Origin: Hyparrhenia diplandra
Taxonomy: Eukaryota; Streptophyta; Magnoliopsida; Poales; Poaceae
DNA length: 64,000 bases
Direction of reading: 5' to 3'
NCBI GenBank assembly: GCA_015847255.1
Contig: JADLZK010008401.1
Span: 1 to 64,000 of the forward strand
Shown here: positions 13,608 through 27,312 of the stretch, in pieces
Numbering within the stretch: the first letter of the stretch is position 1
Layout: each line of letters begins with the position of its first letter
Position numbers and translations under genes: made by a program
The notes under the pieces: generated by a model
The model's database searches: none
What the model was told of the DNA's origin: nothing
What the model saw: only the letters and a program-made list of their open reading frames with translations

Positions 13608-16600
13608 ATGGCGGCGATGGAAGCCGCCGCCGACGCTATGCTCGCCGCCGCGAGCCGCGCCTTCACGAGCACCTTCGCCATCGCCATTCAGATCCAGGTG
13701 AGGCCCCGTCTCCTGCCCTTCGCATTGTGGACGCCGGGGCGGAATTGTCTGGGAGCTGCGGAGAGCGCGATGTTTTTGAGTTGAGGTCAGGGTTTTTTTT
13801 ACGATTGTCTGGGAGCTGCGGAGAGTGCGATGTTTTTGAGGTCACGTTTTTTTTTTTCACGATTCTGTTCTGAGTTCTCCCACAAGTAGGAAGTTACAGA
13901 GGGTTTTGTGACGGCGCAACTGTTTTATGGATGCTGGGAAGTTTTACAGTGGATTAACCAGTTAACTGTGCTTTTTGAATGAGATGGGATGATGCATAAG
14001 TTTGATTACTACTGTACTTTTGAAAAGACAGCAGATTTTGATTTGTCAGTTTGTGGACAAGCGTTATCGATCTCAGCTTGTCTCACTCCATTTGTTACCT
14101 TCTACTGCTATAGGTGCTCCAATTGTACTGACCTTTTTTTTTGTGGTATACATTTTGAATGTCCACGGGGATACGGCATGTGTTCATTTTGTAGCTCAGT
14201 TTGAAGTTTGAACCTTTTTTTTTGGTGCTTTCAGTTTACTGGCATTTTTCTTACAATCTCGTCTTGTGTGTATGCTGGCTATCCCATTTATGTAGGGGTG
14301 CTGTATCTGTTTAGTTCTTGCTCTCGGGTGGGCAGCTGCTTCAATTGTCAGGTAAAGAAAGGAATTTTGTGATTTTAGGTTTTTCTTGACAAAGATGGAA
14401 ACAATATACCAGCTGATTTCTTATACAATCTATGTTCTCTTGCCAGAAAAAGGGTTATAAAGAACATGAGGCGCAACATTGTAGATGGAAATAGTTTTGC
14501 TTTTCTTTGTGACAACATAGATGAGCTTGAGCATTCTGTTCAGGAGAATTTACCTAGAGTCTCTGTAATTATGCCTTTGAAGGGCTTTGGCGAACATAAT
14601 TTGCAAAATTGGCGAACTCAGGTATGATCAAACTGCACTAAACATATATAATGGTTGTTGTTTATGTCCTGGATTGTTATGTTCCCTTATAATCCATAAA
14701 AGTACAGATTACATCACTTTATGGGGGGCCACTGGAATTCCTGTTTATCGTAGAGAGCAAAGACGATCCAGCGTATCATGCTGTTTCCCGCTTGATCGCT
14801 GAGTACAAAGTAAGTTGACTGGTTCGTAAGGTTTGCAGTCATGATATTCTCAAACTCGTCATCTATTGTAACCTTACTAGATGTAATTTTCAGGACAATC
14901 TAGAGGCGAAGGTGGTTGTGGCTGGGTTGTCAACAACCTGTAGCCAGAAAATTCACAATCAATTGGTACGTAAATGACTTTGTTCTCACCTTGATGTCTA
15001 TTTCATGGTCTGTTCATAATACTGAATGCTCAATTTAGCTTATGCTTGTAGATGTTCCTAGTGCGTGGAATGGAGCTGTTGAATGTGCATGCATTTGAAC
15101 ATTCCATTCTATTGTGTCCCTCTTTGTTTCCAATATTCTTCTTTGCCTTTTACATATCATTCATCTTCACCTTTTATAGTAACTAAAGCATCTTGAAAGG
15201 TGGTAAACTGTAAGTGCTACATTTGTATACCTTGCAAGCATGAGGATAGTCACACTGAATATTAACAAATGCCACAAATTTCGACTGTTACTACCGTTAC
15301 TATATGGTCATCTCTTGGCCTGTTATTTTTACGAAAAAAGCCCAATAAGTTGACTCGTTACTCATGTTTATCAAACTGAAACAGATCGGTGTTGAAAAGA
15401 TGCACAAGGATACCAAGTATGTCTTGTTTCTTGATGATGATGTGAGGCTGCATCCTGGGACTATTGGAGCTCTCACAAAAGAAATGGAGAAGAATCCTGA
15501 GGTCTGCTTCTTTGTGAACCCCTCCTCCCTTCTTCTATTGCCCTCACTGCATTAACATTGTATGTTTTTGTGGCTAGCAGATATTTATACAAACTGGATA
15601 CCCCCTTGACTTACCTTCTGGCAGTTTGGGCAGCTATTGCATATACGAATACCACATGGTATGAAGTTATTTAATTAGAACCATACATTATGGGTATCTG
15701 CCTTTCATTTCATTAAATACAAGAAAGTTAATCTAAAATCTTTTTCATTTCATCAAATACAAGAAAGTTAATCTAGAATCTACATTGTGTGCAGTTATTC
15801 CATGGGTTAACTTGTTTATTATTTCAATGTGCTAAGACACTACCTTCCCATCATAAATATTTGTTATTTCTGTTATCGCAGTCTTGATCTTTTTGTCTTT
15901 TCTCTTTTCATCTACACCATGAAAAAGTCCCCTCATGTTACTGATCTAGTCATGTTATCTGTTAAGCTCAGTACCTATTATTCCACCAAAAATAGAATTC
16001 TAAGCAACATTAATGTTGGGAAAATGTCAACCACCGAGATATTTCATCATTGTTCTGCAATGTAATAGTATCTGTCCCTTCCGTAGTGTTTGCATCTCTT
16101 TGGCTAACGATTTGTTTGTTTATGAAATAAAGGTTTGCATTACCAACGTCCAAAGGGCTGTTTCTTTTTAGCCTCATCATGTTTCCTTGTTAGCATATCT
16201 TACCCTGTCAGTCTATCTTTGAGTTTTTGCTAGTTAGTAATGTAGTTCTTTGTGTGTATATCCGTTGTTCCCTTTTACTATTGATCATTCTTGCAATTTA
16301 GTGACAATAACCATAATGCAGCCTTGCTCGATGGGATTTGCAACTGGTGGGAAGACTTTCTTCTTGTGGGGTGGCTGTATGATGGTATATATAGTCTATT
16401 TCTTGATGGAAACATTTTCTCTAGATTTGCTCTGTATAAACTTTAATCATCCATAGTGTTTCTAACAAGGCTTCACTTTAGATGCATGCTGATGATTTTA
16501 GGCAAGACCGATATGGTGTTGTCAGTGGATTAAGAGATGGTGGCTACTCAGATGATATGACACTTGCTGCAATAGCAGGTAATTCTTCTTTGCCAGGAGT

Positions 16601-18518
16601 TATGCCTCTTTTTGTTACAAAAGGCCAAAATTTAGTATTGGGAATGAAATACAATCTGATAATTACTTCTATATGCTTAAAGGCCAAGGGCTGCTATGAT
16701 TTTCAATCATTTTTCTATTTAGGACTTTACTTTGTTCATATCAATCTTTTGTGTTGTTGGTCCATGCCTTTTGACCACACAGCATTTATTTATAATAATT
16801 TAACTGTATCTTTCACAGGACAACACAAAAGGCTCATATCTTCACCTCCTGTTGCTGTGTTTCCACACCCTCTTGCCAGTGATCTTAGCTTCTCCAGGTA
16901 CAGCAAATTTTGCATTGGAAAGCTATGCAGCTTATTTGAGGGCAGTAAAAAAAAGAGTAAATCACATGAGTCCCATTCATTCTGTCACAATGACAAAGCT
17001 TCTATTTGCGAAGCAAAGTTTGGTAGGTTCAAGGTGGGTGCCAAAAAGAGCACCCAATATATCTTTTTTACGCTAAACTGTTGGGATGTCCCGCTCAACA
17101 TATTTTCTGTGAAAACCATGATGGATATGTAGGTGGGTCAGTGAAAATAAGCAATAAAATATGCTCTATCCATTGAAAAATACATGGCTTAAGACCTTCC
17201 TTCACCATCTGTGTAGTGGTGAGTGGTACATAATACCTGGTACAGTGGTGGCACATTTCTGATTTCTGGTGTGCAACAATGAATGCAATTGCTGGAGATA
17301 GTTGGAAAGGGGCCCTTGACTTACTCTGGTTTCGTACCGTGTCTAGTGTTCTTGGGAAAATTACCCTACTGGGAGTTATGTTTTCACACATTAATATACT
17401 ATTTGAGAAAAAAACACTAATATACTATGGATTTCTACTTGTGCCACAATACTCTGGGTTTCTTTTCTTTGCACTTGCTTATGCTAAACCAATGTATGCA
17501 TCTTAACTAATATTGTTTTCTTCATGTTTGTTTTTCATGCAGATACTGGAATTACCTCAGGAAACAAACTTTTGTTCTTGAGTCATATGTATCGAATGTC
17601 AACTGGATGATGAACCGTGCATTATTTACAAGTCATTGTTATCTGTCATGGGGGTTTGTCTGGCCATATATTATGGCTTTGGTCCATGTTTTAGCTGCTC
17701 TTCGAGCACCGTACAGCAAAGTTGTAAAGGAAGCATCCGATTCATCTTGGGGTCAGTTTCTTGCCTTCCAATCCCAAACCTTTTTTTTTTTTTTTTTTTT
17801 TTTTTTGTTGTCAGAATGTCTCACCACACTTTTGTTATCTTGTGACATGCTATTTCAGGTTTGTTCCTAGTGGGTCTCTTGTTCGTATGCACTCTCATCG
17901 AGCTTGTTTCAATGTGGAATTTGACAAAGGTGGAAATTCAACTATGCAACATGCTGTCTCCTGAAGGACCGAAAGTATCTCTTGATTCATTCAATTGGGG
18001 GCTTGTGAGTATCCGTTTTCACCACACCAAATAATTTTAGGACCCTGAGATTTTCTCCACTGTGATAACCTATTTAGTAACCTTATTATGGCTGGGCAAT
18101 TTCAGGTGTTCATTGCTGTGTTGGTAGACAATTTCCTCTATCCAATATCTGCATTCAGATCACATTTCTCCCAATCAATCAATTGGTCTGGTATCCGATA
18201 CTACTTGAGAGATGGGAAAATAAGCAAGGTACATGCAACATATTCTTCAGAATTTTTTTTCTCTTCGAGAACAAGTCAACTTGCTTGAAAATATTTAATG
18301 AAAATTGACCATACAAAATGCCTCTTAATGTTTAGTTTTTTCTAAACATTTCATTTTTAATGGTTTTGCAGATCGAAAGAGAGAACAGTTCAAAGTATAC
18401 TGATCTTGGAGGGAAACATCTATATGGCAAGAGGACATACCCTCCTAATAAATCATTGCTTGGTTACCTGACAAGAACTCTAGTGCAATGGCATCAGCCA
18501 AAGAAATATGACGTATAG
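13608..18518 (+). CDS. GCS: Ceramide glucosyltransferase (glucosylceramide synthase, GT21)
   Basis: The enzyme moves glucose from UDP-glucose (in plants possibly also sterol glucoside) to ceramide, making glucosylceramide in ER/Golgi membranes. I join 14 exons: 13608-13697, 14296-14351, 14447-14621, 14708-14809, 14894-14965, 15385-15501, 15581-15658, 16322-16384, 16482-16578, 16819-16897, 17543-17751, 17859-18004, 18106-18228 and 18372-18518. All phases agree and give 517 residues, close to the Arabidopsis protein. There is an N-terminal hydrophobic segment (about 20-48), PLKGFGEHN, then the GT21 acidic motifs ESKDDP (about 123-128), FLDDDVRLHP (D182-D184), GGYSDDM (D275-D276), and FSRYW (to W312) in the R/QxxRW position. 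Several C-terminal membrane segments follow. The start was chosen because it is the first ATG of the open GC-rich exon. The next in-frame ATG is three codons downstream. Confidence 0.95.
13744..13863 (+). repeat. 60-bp tandem duplication in glucosyltransferase intron 1
   Basis: ATTGTCTGGGAGCTGCGGAG begins at 13744 and again at 13804. Both copies continue through GCGATGTTTTTGAG and end in T-runs. The copies differ by a few bases. The repeat lies just downstream of the first donor site. Confidence 0.8.
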
Positions 18519-21160
18519 GAAGGCCAACCAGGGATTCAGCCCTCGATTTGGCGGGGCTTCTTGTTGTACACCCCCCTTTTGTTTTCTTCTTTGCTGCCTC
18601 CCTCTCCTCCCCTTCTCTGATTGTTTATTGGTTATTAGGTTCATTCATATTAAATTTTGTGGCGTTCAATCGGGGCCACTTCAAAGGGTTGCACCTCATA
18701 GTTCTTGTAACACTATAGTCCCTATAGATATGTAACTGCCTGGCTGAAGAAGTGAAATGTTCCATATTGGTGAGATGGTATCTTTGGTTCATTTTCTTGA
18801 CTCATTGGGTTGGTTCCTTGTTCTAGGGCAATCCCCTAGGTGGTGAAATCGCTGGCTCTTGTCGAATTCCATTGGCTGTAGAGGACAGAGAGAAACAAGC
18901 TAGTGCACTTCCTCCAAGAAAAATCTCAGCTCTATTATTTGCGTATTTGCCATCTCCATTATTCTCCTTTTTTATTGTTTTGGATCTCAGTATTAACAAT
19001 GCGTATCATTGCACCTTGACATTTCTTTTGCAAGGTCAAACGCGTGAAACCTGACATCCTCTTACAATCTTTATTGTTCATATTCAATTTGAATTGGACT
19101 TCTTGACATCTAGAGTAATATAACTAATAATAAGCTTCAGAATTTTCTTGCAGCCCAGCACATATAACTCGATTCCTCCTCTCTTGGACGCCTAGGAGTA
19201 TTTAATCTGATACTAGTCATTGGACGACTGTTTGAGTTGACATCTACTCACTATTGTACCATATAATTTCATGCCTTGATGTAGCAAGATTCTACTTTTG
19301 CTGCCTGTATTATATTGGGGAAAAAAATGATGAGCGACAAAGGCCAAGGAAGTGGAACGATTGTAGAGTATCATGCTGTCCAGGTCGCTCCTCATTAGAA
19401 ACACAAGGGCAACTGCTGCCGCATCAGCGAAGGCATTTCTCAAGTCGAAGTCTCTGTCAAACTGACCTGTCAAAGCCGACCACAGACCAGTTGCCGGCAT
19501 CCGTTTTTTCAAGGCTGCGCGCAGTGCGCAGCGATGGTGACTCGTGGAAGTATATTCCACAATAGCCAGCCAGGCAGTCACCTACGGCGGCGGCCACGCA
19601 AAACACCGCTGCCTGCTGCTTTCCTCGTCTTTCTTGCGCACGCATCGCACAACTTGGATTTGAATACGAACCACGGCTCTGGAAAGTGGAAGCTGCCATG
19701 GCTTTCGTCTCCGTTGGAAAAGAGAAAAAGAAAGGAAAGCCACGACGACGACGACGACCGGTGAACCGCATTCCTGTATGTGTCACGCCACGTGAAGCCA
19801 TGAGTCGTCCTTGTCCATGGCCCGAGCAGCACCAGATGCCGGGTCGCACTTGCGAGACGACGACGGTCATGGTCCAGCGGCTGGTCCGGTCCCGTCCGGC
19901 ACAGGCACAGCGTACAGCGATGCCGCCACGCCACCACTTGGACTTTGGACGCACGCATGCCGCCAGAGACCTGCCCGCATCCTGCTGCGGCGGTCTACCT
20001 CAGCACTCAGGAAGGTTTGGGCGAGCCGACGTCATGCTGCGACCGTGATCGGCACCGCTGAACCTGTACGTGCACGGTGCACGGGAGGAAGGCGAAGGCG
20101 CCGTGCGGCCGTGCCGCCCGCCCAGCCGTCGCCAGACAAGGACGACGACGAGCCGGGCTCGCGAGGGAATGAGCACGTGAGCGCGGTGAAGCAAGAGCGG
20201 AAAAGCCTGAGGCTGTTGTGAGCACGGGAGGGAGCAGACGGAACGGAAGGCAAAAAGTGTTCGGGTTCGGGTGGCGCGGAGCGAACCGTGGGCGCGCGTC
20301 CATCTGTGTGCGGCACGGGAGCCAGCCGACCTGCGAAACCGGGGGCGCAGCCCCGCTGGGAAGATGAGGCCGCCAGGTTTAGGCGGTGGTGGGGCGGAAA
20401 CCGCGCTTGCGACCGACGGTTTTGGTGCGCCGCTGCTGCTGCGGACGCCGCGACGACGCGCGCCGCCCTCGCCTCCGTCCGCTCCGCTCCGTGCGGCCGG
20501 CGACAAAGGCGGTGCGGTACGCCGTACACGGGTGGACCGGCGGGGTCTGCGGCGCGGCAAGGTGTCACGCGCGGGGACCCGCAGCAGCAGGCGGCGTTGG
20601 TGGATTGGATTGCGACGCTGCGTCACGCCTGGGGCGGCTTTTTGGGCTACGGCCTACGGACCGGATGACTTGTGGACCGGGGGTTGGTGGCACGGTTGGA
20701 CGAAGTGCGCCCGGTTCGGACCGTCAGACCGGTTATCGGTCCCGGAATATACAAATGTTCGAAAACCACCACATAGTATGTGATAAGATTGGCATCAGAT
20801 TCATATCAATCATACCTTACTTATTCTAATTCTATAAGCTAAATACTTTTTCTATGAAAAATGAAAAGACTCGATAGAACCGATGCAATTTGTACATCAA
20901 TCAAATCAAAATATGGTAAATAGAAAGGGGTCCCAAATAGAAATGCCTCGTGGGGTCTCGTGGCGAAAGAGAACCGGCCCAACAAGAAAACCCAAAGGGC
21001 GTGGACGAAAATACAGCCGAAAACCGGGGGCAAAGCACCGAACCGCGCGCGCCGCACAAGGTTCCGATCCGCACGCAGGGTCTGGTGGCGAACGCACCGC
21101 ACCCAGATCAGATGCCCTTTTCTGGTTTCTTTCCCCTTCGCCAAGCCCAAAACCGGATCC
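18519..21160. other. Glucosyltransferase 3' UTR, then GC-rich intergenic DNA upstream of aldolase
   Basis: The first few hundred bases are AT-rich and plausibly the 3' untranslated region. From about 19350 to 20740 the sequence becomes strongly GC-rich, with long open frames overlapping on both strands (for example 20000-20626 minus and 20271-20783 plus). The frames overlap heavily and none resembles a family I know. This pattern is expected of GC-rich DNA with few stop codons, so I do not call a gene. Confidence 0.4.
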
Positions 21161-21166
21161 CCCGTC

Positions 21167-21174
21167 TTTAAATA
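21167..21174 (+). promoter_or_regulatory. Probable TATA box of the aldolase gene
   Basis: TTTAAATA lies about 120 bases before the aldolase ATG, in an otherwise GC-rich promoter, and is followed by a C-rich leader. Spacing suits a transcription start near 21200. Inferred from position only. Confidence 0.5.
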
Positions 21175-21290
21175 CAGCAGCCCTCGGCCCGTCCTCCGCA
21201 TCCTCCGTCTCCGTCTTCTGCCAAACCATTCCTCCCAACAACACCACCGCCTCCTCCTGCGATCCTCGTGGTCTCCGTCGAGCATCGATC

Positions 21291-23345
<2,055 letters not shown>

Positions 23346-24297
23346 GTTGCTTCTCTTTGCGTGCACGTTTTGGAACTCATGCCTACGAGCTAGGTTGCTG
23401 AGTATGGTTTGCTCTTATATTCGGTCATCAAAAAACATGCTTCCTATGTGGATGATGGTTATCTTTATATCGTACATTAACTAGTCTCTTTGGTGTTAAA
23501 TTTCGTGTAATTTGGTCCTGCCGATGGAGAGTCGAGCAGCCTCTTTTTTTGTTCTACATCTACTACTATGCTGTAATCCTGGCTGTGTATCGGCAAAAAC
23601 CATTCTATATGCTGAGTTGGAAACAGCAACTTGTTTTGGATCATATTTTGCAGAGGTCTGATGTGATTTAGATATTACCACTTATATCCTCCCCCTGGTT
23701 CTCTTAAGTTTGAAAAGAAACTTTTACATGAACCAACAGTAAGTATATTGCAGTACGAATTAATAACACAAACACGGGTATGAACCATAGTTTCAGCATA
23801 AAGTCAAGAGCTTGTGTATCCTGTTAGCGTGTTTGAACAAATCAGTAGCTAAAAGATCCTGTGTATGAATAAATCAGTTAGCGTGTTTGAACAAATCAGT
23901 AGCAGGATTTTGTTTTATCTGTTAACGTGTAATCTCAGAGTCAAAAATTTATGTCATTCTCTTTTTGAATCGTAAGATGAATCAAAGATCATATATTTTT
24001 ATAATAATCTCAATTAGAGACAAATGTTGATAATTATTTTTATAAACCTAATAAACCTAATCATACTTGGAGTTGTATTACTTCGTTCAAATGTAGAGTG
24101 AGATTCCAGGATGGAGTAAAGAAGAACTCAGCAGTTGGAACATTACTAGCCAACGGAAAGTGCGAGAGCCTGCATATTGACATTTATAGGCGAGGAAATA
24201 ATTACTTAGAAATATGTAGTATTCGACTTGGTACAAGCTAGGCCAGTTAAGCTCACGGCAAATATAAAACAAAGCAAAACTCAGGGCAACTTATTCC
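23346..24297. other. Convergent 3' ends of aldolase (+) and plastid ribosomal protein (-)
   Basis: This is AT-rich sequence between two tail-to-tail genes, carrying both 3' UTRs. A 27-base phrase around GTTAGCGTGTTTGAACAAAT occurs at about 23825 and again at about 23878. No gene is seen. Confidence 0.45.
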
Positions 24298-24347
24298 AGG
24301 ATGTCCTCATCAATCTCGATCTAGGATGTCCTCATCAATCTCGATTG
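24298..24347 (-). repeat. 25-bp tandem duplication over the ribosomal protein stop codon
   Basis: AGGATGTCCTCATCAATCTC occurs at 24298 and again at 24323, with a 25-bp step. Read on the minus strand, the duplication moves the stop, so the protein ends DEDILDRD where the unduplicated sequence would end DEDILE. Confidence 0.85.
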
Positions 24348-25843
24348 AAATGATCTCCCCGTCATCGAACTGGTCCTTCCTTGGAGGAGCTGGAGGAGCG
24401 AAGAGCCGTGGAGGCCCAGTTCCCTTCTTCTTGTTGCGCGGCCTCGCCTAACATGATCAAAGAGCTAGATAAGACATAATAAAAAAAAAAATGCGAGGAA
24501 AATTGCGCTGGAGCACCCACATTGCCATATGAATGGTTGAACCTTTTGCCTCTTTTGGTCTTCTTGTCCCCTCTCCCACAGTAGACTGAGCAAGAGCAAA
24601 TAAAGTTTAAAACTCTCAGTCCATAGGATCATCAGTATTGATATAAACAGAAGCCAAAATGGATTGCACTCCAGTTGGGGTCTTGCAATCAGAGAATAAA
24701 ATTGTGAAGCAGGGTTTGGACATTAGAATTCAGAATTTGAGTTGACTTATGATTAATTACAGGTATCTTCTTTGAAGTTGAGAAGCATGCATCTTTGATT
24801 CTTTGTAACTAAAATATAAAGCACAAACAAGTGTCCACAACAGCTCTGAGGCCAGTGGCATCACACTCAGAGGCGACCAAAACTTTAGGCAGCAGCGGTA
24901 AACAAGAGATTAAGCTAACTGCCTTGTTTGCCAGTCATTCCTGACACCATGTCAGTCGGTTAATAGGTGTTTTTCGCTTGAACTTATCAGCCATGGACAA
25001 TGTTTTTATATCACAACAAAACAGCATCAGCCGTAGAAACCATCTATTACTGTCCTGAAATTTAAGGGATCTAATTTTGTCCTAAGTCAAAATAGGTTAA
25101 CTACGATCAAAATTATAGGAAGAGAAGAATAATAGTTGCAACATCAAATTAGCAGAACTGGATATGTTATGACATATTTTTCCTAATTTAAATCTTTGAT
25201 ATGATAGATATTAATACTCTTCTCTATAGTAGTCGAGCTTTGCATAGTTTGACTTAATAGTAGTTTTCAGTTCATATATATGCTACTGCTCCTCGATAGC
25301 TTAAATTTCTACCTGTGGAACAACTTTATCAGTAATTGAGCCAGATCCACTAACAGTATCACAAATTGTACCTCCTCTCTGGTGCCCATTTCAGTGACAA
25401 ATTCCTTACGACTAGCAGATCATTTAGTGACAAATTCATTACTAGTAGATCATTTTATACAAAGGAAAATGTTGGTTCCCAATCGAACTCAAACGAATTT
25501 TCCATGTGTCAGTCAGTCAGTATAATATTAGTAGCCATTGTTTTTTCTCCCTTATTGCGAGGAAAATAGTAGCCATTGCCATCGACATGTGCAAGAAGGA
25601 AACTACCTCAGACAAAAAGGAAGTGAGGATGTAGTCGCTTAATTTACCGTCAAGAGCTGGAGTGACGGTGGCCGACGTTACAGCGCCGACGGCGAGCGTA
25701 GCTCTGACGCGGGGGAAGGCGGCGGAGGCTGCGAGCGCGTAGGAGGAGGTGGATACAGAGTGGGATACGGCGCCGTGGTTGTGGGATGGGAGGGCCGCGG
25801 CGGCGGTGGACATGGCCATGCCCTGGATGGCGAGCAGCGCCAT
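24310..25843 (-). CDS. PSRP4: 30S ribosomal protein S31, chloroplastic (bS31c, PSRP4, THX)
   Basis: This is a small basic protein of the plastid 30S ribosomal subunit, related to bacterial THX and nuclear-encoded. There are three exons on the minus strand: 25648-25843, 24521-24585 and 24310-24447, all with GT..AG borders, giving 132 residues. Residues 1 to about 65 are rich in Ala, Ser and Val with no acidic cluster, as in a plastid transit peptide. The mature part begins [20 protein letters not shown], continues [25 protein letters not shown] and IEIDEDIL, the recognisable family signature. The first ATG is used; another lies 8 codons downstream and would leave a shorter transit peptide. The C-terminus is changed by a 25-bp duplication. 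A mitochondrial S31 has a similar core, so targeting is inferred. Confidence 0.9.
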
Positions 25844-25956
25844 GGGGGCAAGAGCGAGCGCAGCAAGGAGAACTCGTGTGTGCTAGGAATGGCGAGGGAT
25901 CAGGTTGGATAAGGGATAAAATGGCTCGCAGCGGGAGCCACAGCGCACGTCGAGGA

Positions 25957-26006
25957 TGGGCTGGTGTGGGCTGATATGGGCTGGGCCACAAGTAACCTTA
26001 TGGGCC
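25957..26006 (-). promoter_or_regulatory. Cluster of five Site II-like TGGGCY motifs
   Basis: TGGGCT occurs at 25957, 25967 and 25977, and TGGGCC at 25982 and 26001, about 115-165 bases upstream of the PSRP4 start. Site II elements (TGGGCC/T), bound by TCP-type factors, are established in plant ribosomal-protein promoters, which supports both the gene call and a role in its expression. Binding here is inferred. Confidence 0.6.
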
Positions 26007-27312
26007 GTTACCGTGAAGTGTGGTGCACACTCTTAGCCAGGCCGTTGAGTCCCATCTCGTTTTTTTTTTAAAAAAAAGTTGGATTATTTTACATTTTTTA
26101 TTAAATATAAGACGATTAAAGCTTAGTGACTGTTTGGTACACAGAAATTCTATGGAAATTCTGCAGAAATTTAACAAGAATCAGTTTATTTTTATATATG
26201 AAAAACGAAGAAACAGAGAAAAATTCCTGCATTTCAAGCAGGACCTTAGATTGAGTCATGCTATCAGAAAACAACTAACAGAAAACAACTAAATGCTCCA
26301 GCGTCGTTCTCCGGCCGTCCTTCTCCTGCTGAGTTAGGGTTCTGGTCCTTCTCGATTTCGGTGGACTGGTGGAGGCAGAGAGACTTCAATTGATCGCGGC
26401 CTCACAGCATCACCCGTGCAAGGTGGTAGCTTTCCAGGCTGCAGCGAAATCAATTCCAGATAGGATGAGCCATGGTTTGTGCATCGACGTCCCTGTGGGT
26501 ACGTTTCACCAGCGGCTAGCGTCAAGGAACGGTCCAGAGCTGTCTGTCCCACCTTGTGCAGGTAATTTTCCGTCCTGAAATTAGCTATTGGAAGCCTTGC
26601 AAAGGTCACTGTCAGGTACCCCGCCCTGGCTGCTCACTTGTACTACTAGTGTACAATACAGAATGAGTGGTCGCTGTCAGGTACTGAACATTTGAACCAG
26701 CCAGAGTCTCAGTTTCAGTGTCCAATCATCGAAAAACCGATAGCCAAATCGATTCGGACAGAATCCCAGCACCGCTATGGTTGTTGATACAGTTGAAACG
26801 CCCTCCATCTATCTTCCTTTCGTTTGCTCTCTCATCAGCATCCAACAGTGATGGAAAATGTCCATTCCTCCTTCCGTTTGTTCAGATCGAACATTACAGT
26901 TCTTTGGTCGATTCTAATTGAATCCGTAGCGTTGTCCATCACAACATTTGTACTTTTGCAATATGAGTAGCAGAAAAGGTTACTGACTCAAGGAAATGAA
27001 AAGCACCAAGGCCCCTGGCCTGTTTTCTTCATTCCGAATAATCCGGCAATTTGCCAGACGAGAAATGTCAAGCTAGTAAAACCCGAGACATTTTTCTTCT
27101 TTATACAATTATTACAGCGAGCGACGCCATCATGCAATGGCATGGCAGAACACAAGAGTTTGGTTGTCAGCAACGGCTTCGCTTTGCCAACTCGATCCGC
27201 AGAGGATGGTCGGCTGCCGGAACCCTTGCTTGCTTCATCGCTTGTACACCGCTTCTTCTTCTTCCCCGATCCCTTTCTCCTCTTCCTGAGCTTCTTCAGA
27301 GGGGCAGAGTTG
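26007..27312. other. Intergenic DNA between the ribosomal protein and RING genes
   Basis: I find no supported gene. There is an A/T-rich patch near 26060-26110 and a moderately GC-rich part at 26300-26600 with a short open frame that I do not recognise. The last few hundred bases are probably the 3' UTR of the minus-strand RING gene. Confidence 0.35.

Noticed and set aside
16482..17132. 216-codon plus-strand frame as a separate gene
   Set aside because: It is glucosyltransferase exon 9 reading on through the intron into exon 10 and beyond.
20000..20783. Long frames on both strands as genes
   Set aside because: They overlap one another in GC-rich DNA with few stop codons, and none has a recognisable motif.
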